Shown piece after piece: positions 6,184 through 11,023 of a stretch of 11,023 nucleotides of DNA. Numbering within the stretch: position 1 is the stretch's first letter; each line of letters opens with the position of its first letter. The notes under the pieces are model-generated. The model did not search any database and was not told the origin of the DNA. It worked only from the letters and a program-made list of their open reading frames with translations. The stretch is from NCBI GenBank assembly GCA_900543365.1, contig UQRG01000040.1, positions 1 to 11,023 on the forward strand. Reading direction: 5' to 3'. This DNA comes from an uncultured Eubacterium sp. (GTDB lineage: Bacteria; Bacillota; Clostridia; Lachnospirales; CAG-274). The position numbers and the translations under genes were made by a program.

Positions 6184-6230
6184 TAGGTATATGAGGAGTA
6201 TCATTATTTGATAATGATGAAAAAAGATAC

Positions 6231-6256
6231 TGAACTATAGTCAATAAAGTAGACAG
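6231..6256. repeat. IS3-type terminal inverted repeat
   Basis: The sequence starting TGAACT and ending AAGTAGACAG has the pattern of the terminal repeats of Firmicutes IS3-family elements and lies downstream of the transposase remnant as expected. The matching left repeat is not in the window, so no target duplication can be checked. Confidence 0.6.
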
Positions 6257-6356
6257 TAAAAAAAGAAAAAAATAACCTACCGGGGTCAAGCGTCCGTACG
6301 CTTGCCAGAGTTTGGGACAGGTAGCCCCAAGGGTTTTATTAAATTTAATTATTTCT

Positions 6357-6632
6357 TTAAACTATCAAATATAGTTTTTCCTTTTGATTTGGTGAAAGCA
6401 TACCGTTAGCAGAATGAGGTCTTTTGGAATTGTAAAAATCATCAATATACTCAAAAAGAGAAAGCTCAAGCTGTGCTTTTGTATAAAAAGTTTGTCTGTT
6501 GAGCTCCTCAGGCTTTAAAAATTTGAAAAAATATTCTGAAACAGCATTGTCATAAGGGTAATCCTTATCTGAGAAAGATTGTATAATATTGCAACTACCC
6601 AAGAGCTTTCTGAATGTTTTTGCAGTATACAC
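6357..6632 (-). pseudogene. IS3-family transposase OrfB, C-terminal fragment
   Basis: The frame encodes the end of the DDE integrase core: YTAKTFRKLLGSCNIIQSFS, then YDNAVSEYFFKFLK with the last catalytic Glu (E33) and its Lys seven residues on (K40), and the closing YIDDFYNSKRPHSANGMLSP block. The first two catalytic Asp residues are missing. Homology begins at the GTG at 6632. The frame stays open upstream to about 6660 but that part is not transposase-like. It has no ribosome binding site and cannot be active. Confidence 0.88.
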
Positions 6633-6728
6633 TAAGTAAGTACAAACTTCATATGAAATGGCTTATTTATTAGTTTTTTTATAATTATTTTTTTAATGGG
6701 TCTTTAATTTTTGCTTAATAATTCTATA

Positions 6729-6755
6729 ATTTTAGTTTAATAATTAGACTAAAAT
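6729..6755. repeat. 27-base palindrome upstream of the amidase gene (operator candidate)
   Basis: The gap 6633-6830 holds no gene. Its one clear structure is a palindrome centred on 6742: ATTTTAGT (6729-6736) mirrors ACTAAAAT (6748-6755), and TAAT mirrors ATTA inside, with a single mismatched pair. Neither strand has a T run, so an operator is likelier than a terminator. It lies about 75 bases ahead of the amidase start. A convincing sigma-A promoter was not found between them. Confidence 0.5.
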
Positions 6756-6830
6756 ATGAAATTATAAAAACATTATAACACAATTTTTTCATTTTGCATA
6801 TACTTTAATATATATATTTAGGGGATTTTT

Positions 6831-7361
6831 ATGAGAATATTTTTAGATGCAGGTCACGGAGGAACTAATCCTGGAGCAATAGGCATAAATGGTTTAAAGG
6901 AATCAGAAGTAACTCTTGATGTAGCTTTAAGATGTGGCAGAATTTTACAATCTCAAGGTTATACTGTTAATTATTCAAGAACATCTGAAGTAAATGTTTC
7001 CTTAGCTGAAAGGGCAAGACTTGCCAATCAATGGGGTGCTGATTATTTTGTAAGTATTCATTGTAATTCTAACACAAATCCTATTTACAAGGGAACAGAA
7101 AGTTTTTTCTATAGAAGTGGCAGTGTAGCAGAAGATTTTGCTTTAGTTGTTAATACGGCTTTGGTTGATGCTATAAATACTAAGGATTTAGGTGTGTTTT
7201 CAGCCAATTTTGCTGTTTTAAGATTGACTAGAATGCCGGCTATATTGGTGGAATTAGCTTTTTTAAGTAATCCTGAGGAGGCAGAACTTTTATCTCAAAG
7301 TGCATTTAGACAAAAATGTGCTGATGGTATTGCCAGAGGTATTGTAGATTTTACCAGTTAA
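6831..7361 (+). CDS. N-acetylmuramoyl-L-alanine amidase, amidase_3 catalytic domain only
   Basis: This zinc hydrolase splits the bond between N-acetylmuramic acid and L-alanine in peptidoglycan. The 176 residues are one amidase_3 domain with the full metal site: H9 in DAGHGG, E24 in GLKESE, H77 in SIHCN, and the catalytic E141 in VELAFLSN. There is no signal peptide, no membrane anchor and no SPOR, SH3 or LysM wall-binding domain. It therefore resembles the catalytic part of CwlC-type mother-cell lysis enzymes or prophage endolysins, which leave the cell by lysis or a holin. The start is set by the AGGGG at 6820-6824 and the first codons of the domain. It lies next to the eroded element, but its place before housekeeping genes and the lack of a holin make a chromosomal role as likely as a phage one. 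Confidence 0.92.
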   Translation: MRIFLDAGHGGTNPGAIGINGLKESEVTLDVALRCGRILQSQGYTVNYSRTSEVNVSLAERARLANQWGADYFVSIHCNSNTNPIYKGTESFFYRSGSVAEDFALVVNTALVDAINTKDLGVFSANFAVLRLTRMPAILVELAFLSNPEEAELLSQSAFRQKCADGIARGIVDFTS

Positions 7362-7401
7362 ATAATTTATATTTTATAGTCAATTATATAAAAGAACTTT
7401 A

Positions 7402-7445
7402 AATGTCATTAGGTTAAGTTTTAGCTTAATGGCATTAATTATTTT
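7402..7445 (+). terminator. Probable terminator of the amidase gene
   Basis: AATGTCATTA (7402-7411) pairs with TAATGGCATT (7427-7436), ten positions with one G-T, followed by an A/T-rich tract with four T. The T run is weak and the loop long (15 bases), so termination may be partial. Confidence 0.5.
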
Positions 7446-7461
7446 ATTAAATATTTTTTAT

Positions 7462-7490
7462 TTGACAAAGAATATAAATCAACTTAAAAT
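7462..7490 (+). promoter_or_regulatory. Consensus sigma-A promoter of the HAD phosphatase gene
   Basis: A perfect TTGACA (7462-7467), 17 bases and TAAAAT (7485-7490) predict a start near 7497, just ahead of the Shine-Dalgarno. A perfect inverted repeat, AATCAAC (7477-7483) / GTTGATT (7494-7500), brackets the -10 box and could be an operator. Confidence 0.8.
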
Positions 7491-7512
7491 ATAGTTGATT
7501 GGAGATGATAAA

Positions 7513-8157
7513 ATGAAAAATACAGTTTTATTTGATTTAGACGGAACTCTTGTAAACTCTCTTGAAGATTTAAAAGATGCTACTAATTACACAATGAACA
7601 AATTAGGCTTGGAACAAAGAAGTCTTGATGAAGTTAGGACTTTTGTTGGCAATGGTGTAGATATGCTTATTAAAAGAGCTGGAGGTAATGCCCAATACGA
7701 TTTTAATGAGGCTAGTGCATATTTTAGAGAATATTATAATGAAAATTTGTGCAACAAAACTAAGCCTTATAATGGCATAGTTAATGTAATAAATGTACTT
7801 AAAAGCAAAGGCTTTAAACTTGGTGTTGTTACAAACAAGCCTCAGTTTGCTGCTGAAAAAATTGTTAATTATTACTTTAATGAAAGCTTTGATGTGATAA
7901 TAGGTGCAGATTTGTCAAAAAGGAGAAAAAAACCTTATAATGACCCAGTAGACGCAGCCCTTAGTGTAATTAATGTAAATAAAAATGATGCAATATTTGT
8001 TGGTGATTCTGAAGTTGATATTGAAACAGCTAAAAATATGGATATGTCATTTATTGGAGTTGCCTGGGGCTTTAGAAATGAAATAATTTTTGCCAATGAA
8101 AAGTATTTTGTTAGAAATTCACAACAGCTATTAAATTTGTGTTGCAATTTTTTGTAA
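7513..8157 (+). CDS. gph: HAD-family phosphatase, phosphoglycolate phosphatase-like
   Basis: This 214-residue protein belongs to the haloacid dehalogenase superfamily, which removes phosphate through a phospho-aspartate. It has motif I FDLDGTLVNS (nucleophile D8, D10), a helical cap (about 15-80), motif II Thr in VVTNKP, motif III Lys in KKPYNDP and motif IV GDSEVDIETAKN. Cap type and length fit phosphoglycolate phosphatase/PpaX-like enzymes. The true substrate cannot be told from sequence. I chose the ATG at 7513 because GGAG (7501-7504) precedes it and the predicted mRNA begins near 7497. An in-frame TTG at 7495 would fall before that. The gene ends in the -35/-10 region of glmU, so glmU is close but has its own promoter. 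Confidence 0.88.
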   Translation: MKNTVLFDLDGTLVNSLEDLKDATNYTMNKLGLEQRSLDEVRTFVGNGVDMLIKRAGGNAQYDFNEASAYFREYYNENLCNKTKPYNGIVNVINVLKSKGFKLGVVTNKPQFAAEKIVNYYFNESFDVIIGADLSKRRKKPYNDPVDAALSVINVNKNDAIFVGDSEVDIETAKNMDMSFIGVAWGFRNEIIFANEKYFVRNSQQLLNLCCNFL

Positions 8158-8169
8158 TTTTGATATAAT
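8142..8169 (+). promoter_or_regulatory. Extended -10 promoter of glmU
   Basis: TTGCAA (8142-8147), 16 bases and a perfect TATAAT (8164-8169) preceded by TGA overlap the end of the phosphatase gene and would give glmU a leader of about 100 bases. A second TATAAT (8237-8242) lies nearer the gene with TTGAAT (8216-8221) at a short 15-base distance. Confidence 0.65.
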
Positions 8170-8221
8170 AGAACTAAGAAGAAAGGGAATAAAGTTTACT
8201 TTGTTTCATAAGTGATTGAAT

Positions 8222-8234
8222 TGCCTATTAGGCA
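8222..8234. repeat. Small palindrome in the glmU leader
   Basis: TGCCTA-T-TAGGCA is a perfect 13-base palindrome lying between the two boxes of the second candidate glmU promoter. With a one-base centre it suits a protein-binding site better than an RNA hairpin. No regulator is suggested by the neighbours. Confidence 0.35.
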
Positions 8235-8274
8235 GATATAATCAAATAAACAATAAAGCAGAGGTGCTATAGTA

Positions 8275-9642
8275 ATGGATAATTTAAAGGTTGTTATACT
8301 TGCGGCAGGACAGGGTACAAGAATGAAGTCTGATGTACCTAAGGTACTTCACAGAGTTCTTGATAAGACTATGGTTGGTTATGTTATTGAGGCTTCTCAA
8401 GAGGCTGGTGCTAAGGATATTTGCGTTGTAGTTGGTCATCAGTCTGCTATGGTTAAAAATACTATTAAGGATATGTATGACAATATTCAGTTTGCTGTTC
8501 AAAAGGAGCAGTTAGGTACTGGTCACGCTGTAATGCAGGCAGGAGATTTTATTAAAGATGGTAATATTTTAGTTCTTTGTGGTGATACTCCTCTTATTAC
8601 TGCTGAAACTATTGGTAAACTTTGTGATTTACACCAAAGCCAAAATAATAGTGTAACAGTTGTGTCTATGGTTGTGGATAATCCAACTGGCTATGGTAGA
8701 ATTATTAGAGATAATGACAGTTTTGCTAAGATTGTTGAACAGAAAGATACTAATGAAGAAGAAGCTAAGGTCAAGGAAGTAAATACTGGTGTGTATATCT
8801 TTAAGGCTGATGCTTTAAATAAGGCGTTTGAAAAACTCGGTAATAACAATTCTCAAGGTGAATATTATCTTACAGATACTCTTGAAATTATTAAAAATGA
8901 AGGTGGCAATGTAGGTATAATGGTAGCTGATGATGATAAAGAATTTATGGGTGTAAATTCTAAGCTTCATTTATCACAGGCTATTGCTGCTATGAAAGAA
9001 AGAATTAATACTCAGCTTATGATTGACGGTGTTACTATTACTGATCCTTCAAGCACTTACATTGGCAAAGATGTTAAGATTGCTCCAGATACAATTATTT
9101 ATCCAGGCTGTATGCTTGAGGGTAAAACTGTTATTGGTAAGAGTTGTATTATTGGACCTAATACAAGAATTTCCTCATCAACTGTTGATGATTGTGTAAC
9201 TATTCAGATGAGTGTTCTTTTAGATGCTAAGGTTAAGAGCTTTACTACTGTTGGTCCTTTTGCTTATTTAAGACCTAATAGCTGTATTGGTGAACATTGT
9301 CGTATTGGTGATTTTGTTGAAATTAAAAATTCTAACATTGATGATGGTACTAAGGTTAGCCACCTTACTTATGTTGGTGATTCTGATGTTGGTAAGTGTG
9401 TAAACTTTGGTTGTGGTACTGTTACTGTTAATTATGACGGTAAAAATAAGTATAGATGTAAAATTGGTGATGAGGTATTTATTGGTTGCAACACTAACCT
9501 TATTGCACCAGTTGAGGTTGAAAACAGAGCTTATACTGCTGCTGGTTCAACTATTACTAAGAAAGTCCCTTCTGATAGCCTTGCTATTGCCAGAGCAAGA
9601 CAGGAAAATAAAGAGGGTTGGAGAAAAAAGGTTAATAAGTAA
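8275..9642 (+). CDS. glmU: Bifunctional UDP-GlcNAc pyrophosphorylase / glucosamine-1-phosphate acetyltransferase
   Basis: GlmU makes UDP-N-acetylglucosamine, the entry compound for peptidoglycan and other wall polymers, by acetylating glucosamine-1-phosphate and then transferring UMP from UTP. The 455 residues have the usual two parts. The N-terminal nucleotidyltransferase carries LAAGQGTRMKSDVPKVLH (residues 9-26, with R16 and K23). The C-terminal left-handed beta helix of hexapeptide repeats (about 250-450) has the acetyltransferase base H363 in SHLTYVGDSDVG and the NYDGKNK block. One oddity is GCG where many GlmU have GAG in the acetyl-CoA region (NFGCGTVTVNYDG), a mild change. Length is standard. 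The start follows GAGGTG (8261-8266). The gene ends in its own strong terminator. It is a cytoplasmic trimer and an essential enzyme in most bacteria. Confidence 0.97.
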   Translation: MDNLKVVILAAGQGTRMKSDVPKVLHRVLDKTMVGYVIEASQEAGAKDICVVVGHQSAMVKNTIKDMYDNIQFAVQKEQLGTGHAVMQAGDFIKDGNILVLCGDTPLITAETIGKLCDLHQSQNNSVTVVSMVVDNPTGYGRIIRDNDSFAKIVEQKDTNEEEAKVKEVNTGVYIFKADALNKAFEKLGNNNSQGEYYLTDTLEIIKNEGGNVGIMVADDDKEFMGVNSKLHLSQAIAAMKERINTQLMIDGVTITDPSSTYIGKDVKIAPDTIIYPGCMLEGKTVIGKSCIIGPNTRISSSTVDDCVTIQMSVLLDAKVKSFTTVGPFAYLRPNSCIGEHCRIGDFVEIKNSNIDDGTKVSHLTYVGDSDVGKCVNFGCGTVTVNYDGKNKYRCKIGDEVFIGCNTNLIAPVEVENRAYTAAGSTITKKVPSDSLAIARARQENKEGWRKKVNK

Positions 9643-9654
9643 ATAAAATATAGT

Positions 9655-9681
9655 AAGACCGGCGAAAGTCGGTCTTTTTTT
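9655..9681 (+). terminator. Strong intrinsic terminator of glmU
   Basis: AAGACCGGC (9655-9663) pairs with GTCGGTCTT (9668-9676), nine positions with one G-T, around a GAAA tetraloop. The stem runs into seven T (9675-9681). Confidence 0.95.
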
Positions 9682-9690
9682 GTAGAATAG

Positions 9691-9719
9691 TTGTAAAAAA
9701 GAATATTTTGTGTTATTAT
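9691..9719 (+). promoter_or_regulatory. Promoter of prmA
   Basis: TTGTAA (9691-9696), a 17-base spacer and TATTAT (9714-9719) preceded by TGT form a good extended -10 promoter right after the glmU terminator. The start would be near 9726, with AGGAGG at 9735-9740. Confidence 0.65.
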
Positions 9720-9748
9720 TATATTAATTAAAATAGGAGGATTATGTT

Positions 9749-10723
9749 ATGGAATGGACAGAAGTTAAGATATATACAACAACTATGGGTATTGAGCCTG
9801 TTACAGCAACTCTTATGGATTGTGGTATTAATGGTATTCAAGTAGAAGATGATAACGAAATGAAGGAATATCTTACAACTAGCTCGACTTATTGGGATTA
9901 TGTTGATGAGGAGCTTTTAAACAAGCCTATTGGTGAAACTAAGGTAACTGTTTATGTAAGTGATAATCCTTATGGTGAAGAAATTTTGATGCATATTAAA
10001 GATAATATAAATCATTTAAAGTCTATTGATACAGGTCTTGACTTAGGCCGACTTGCTATTGAAACTACTTCTAATCTTAATGATGAGGAGTGGCTTAATA
10101 AGTGGAGAGATTTTTATAAGCCATTTGCCATTGGTAATAGAATTTTTATTAAACCAGTGTGGGAGAATTGCGAAATTCCAGATAATAGAGTTGTTTTTAA
10201 TATTAATCCGGGTCATGTTTTTGGTACAGGTCTTCACCAGACAACTCAGCTTTGTATGCTTGAACTTGAAAAGTATATTAATGAAAATTCAGTTGTTGCT
10301 GACTTAGGTTGTGGTAGTGGTATTCTTTCTATTATTTCACTTTTACTCGGTGCAAAGTCTGCATTTGCTGTTGATATTGATGCCAATGCTATTAAGACTG
10401 CTTATGAAAATGCAGAATTAAGTGGTGTTGATGTTAGCAAGTATTATGTTACAAGTGGTAATGTAATTGATGATAAGAAGTTGCAGAATGAAATTGGTTA
10501 TGATAAGTATGATGTTGTTGTTGCTAATATTATTGCTGATGTTATTTGTGCTATTAGTCCAGTTGTGCCAGCACAGCTTAAAAAAGGTGGCGTGTTTATA
10601 TCTTCTGGTATTATAAAGGATAGAATAAATGATGTTTATGATGCTCTTGAAAAGTGTGGCTTAAAGGTTATTAACACTAGTACTAAGGACGAGTGGGTTT
10701 GTATTACTTCTGTTAAAGAATAA
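9749..10723 (+). CDS. prmA: Ribosomal protein L11 methyltransferase
   Basis: PrmA uses S-adenosylmethionine to trimethylate amino groups of ribosomal protein L11. The 324-residue product has the two family parts: an N-terminal substrate-recognition domain (about 1-90) joined by a linker helix to a Rossmann-type methyltransferase domain. Signature blocks are NPGHVFGTGLHQTT (from N153), the SAM-binding DLGCGSGIL (D185-L193), the acidic AVDIDANA strand end and VVANIIADVI, where the catalytic Asn-containing loop lies. The start follows AGGAGG with eight bases spacing. rsmE lies 113 bases downstream, and the prmA-rsmE pairing is common in Firmicutes, so the two probably share a role in modifying the translation apparatus and perhaps a transcript. 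The spacer (10724-10836) shows no clear terminator. Confidence 0.95.
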   Translation: MEWTEVKIYTTTMGIEPVTATLMDCGINGIQVEDDNEMKEYLTTSSTYWDYVDEELLNKPIGETKVTVYVSDNPYGEEILMHIKDNINHLKSIDTGLDLGRLAIETTSNLNDEEWLNKWRDFYKPFAIGNRIFIKPVWENCEIPDNRVVFNINPGHVFGTGLHQTTQLCMLELEKYINENSVVADLGCGSGILSIISLLLGAKSAFAVDIDANAIKTAYENAELSGVDVSKYYVTSGNVIDDKKLQNEIGYDKYDVVVANIIADVICAISPVVPAQLKKGGVFISSGIIKDRINDVYDALEKCGLKVINTSTKDEWVCITSVKE

Positions 10724-10836
10724 TTAATGTTTAAGGTAGTTAAATAAGTAATAGGTATAGTTAATTATTCTTTATATTTGGATAATATTTTAAATTAATT
10801 AATTTTATAAAACACAACTTACAAAGGAGTAACATT

Positions 10837-11023
10837 ATGCCTAAATTTTTTATAAATAATGAAAATATAAATGACCATACAATTACCATAGTTGGTGAAA
10901 ATGCAAAGCATATAGGAAGTGTACTGAGAGCTAAAATTGGAGATTTAATTATTGTTTGTGACGGTAATGGCAGAGATTATGAATGTGAAATTATAGAAAT
11001 AAGTAAGAAAGAGGTTATTGCTA
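10837..11023 (+). CDS. rsmE: 16S rRNA m3U1498 methyltransferase, N-terminal part (cut by window edge)
   Basis: The 62 visible codons give MPKFFINNENI and then AKHIGSVLRAKIGDLIIVCDGNG. This is the N-terminal PUA-like RNA-binding domain of RsmE with its H-(I/V)-x-x-VLR-x-x-x-GD pattern. The SPOUT methyltransferase domain that adds the methyl group at N3 of U1498 (E. coli numbering) lies outside the window. The start follows AAAGGAG (10823-10829) with seven bases spacing. The placement after prmA supports the call. Confidence 0.92.
   Translation, partial: MPKFFINNENINDHTITIVGENAKHIGSVLRAKIGDLIIVCDGNGRDYECEIIEISKKEVIA

Larger units (their letters stand above)
3481..6632. mobile_element. Eroded skin-like/prophage element inserted in cotJC
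   Basis: Between the broken cotJC and the next chromosomal gene lie an intact large serine recombinase, a decayed phage-type repressor/ImmA region, two small phage-style ORFs and an IS3 remnant. The left boundary is the cotJC junction. The right boundary is uncertain, because the phage-like content ends at the IS remnant and no attachment site or cotJC 5' half is seen there. No structural, packaging or replication genes remain. Integration into sporulation genes by serine recombinases is established for sigK (skin); assignment of this element to that class is inference from context. Confidence 0.6.
6231..6632 (-). mobile_element. IS3-family insertion sequence remnant (right end only)
   Basis: One end is kept: the terminal repeat at 6231-6256 (begins TGAACT, contains AAAGTAGACAG), a GC-rich non-coding stretch (6275-6335) and the last third of the transposase on the minus strand. 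About two thirds of the element, including orfA, most of orfB and the other terminal repeat, is missing beyond 6632. The GC-rich part folds (CAAGCGT 6287-6293 with ACGCTTG 6298-6304; TTGGG 6312-6316 with CCCAA 6326-6330) and stands out from its AT-rich surroundings. Confidence 0.75.

Noticed and set aside
6275..6335. GC-rich folded segment as an independent non-coding RNA or the second att site
   Set aside because: It lies between the transposase remnant and the terminal repeat, so it is best explained as the non-coding end of the IS3 element.
7495..7512. TTG at 7495 as start of the HAD phosphatase
   Set aside because: The predicted transcript starts near 7497, and GGAG at 7501-7504 points to the ATG at 7513.
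9407..9646. Plus-strand frame of 79 codons inside the end of glmU
   Set aside because: It is a leucine-rich shadow of the GlmU beta-helix coding region without a ribosome binding site.

Overview
The window looks like the chromosome of a low-GC, probably spore-forming anaerobe of the class Clostridia. The DNA is very AT-rich, ribosome binding sites are strong AGGAGG types, the housekeeping genes read as Firmicutes proteins, and there is a fragment of a CotJC-type (manganese catalase family) spore coat gene. I cannot name genus or species.

Layout. Positions 1-60 hold the promoter, a palindromic operator candidate and the Shine-Dalgarno of a gene that runs off the left edge on the minus strand. 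Positions 196-2914 are a tldD-pmbA(tldE) pair that forms a heterodimeric metalloprotease, ending in an intrinsic terminator. Positions 3031-3480 carry the C-terminal two thirds of a cotJC-like gene on the minus strand. Its homology stops abruptly at position 3480. Directly behind that break lie an imperfect palindrome and a complete 508-residue large serine recombinase (3534-5060). This is the arrangement of a sporulation gene interrupted by a skin-like or prophage element.

The rest of the element is eroded. It holds a compact regulatory segment with two opposing promoters, a candidate small RNA and a leader terminator (5099-5227); a scrambled XRE repressor/ImmA remnant (5229-5783) with its own promoter; two small plus-strand ORFs behind strong Shine-Dalgarno sites (5842-5934, apparently frameshifted, and 6031-6183); and an IS3-family remnant (6231-6632) that keeps one terminal repeat and the last third of the transposase. 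The 5' part of cotJC and the second attachment site are not in the window, so the right side of the element was deleted or rearranged, possibly in connection with the IS.

From 6831 onward the chromosome looks ordinary: a catalytic-domain-only amidase_3 hydrolase (6831-7361), a HAD phosphatase of the phosphoglycolate type (7513-8157), glmU (8275-9642), prmA (9749-10723) and the start of rsmE (10837 to the edge). These last genes serve cell-wall precursor synthesis and methylation of the translation apparatus. Most have their own sigma-A-like promoter and are separated by hairpins, so they look like a series of short transcription units.

The main point of interest is the serine recombinase junction inside the cotJC-like gene, together with the RNA-level control that seems to sit in front of the recombinase.
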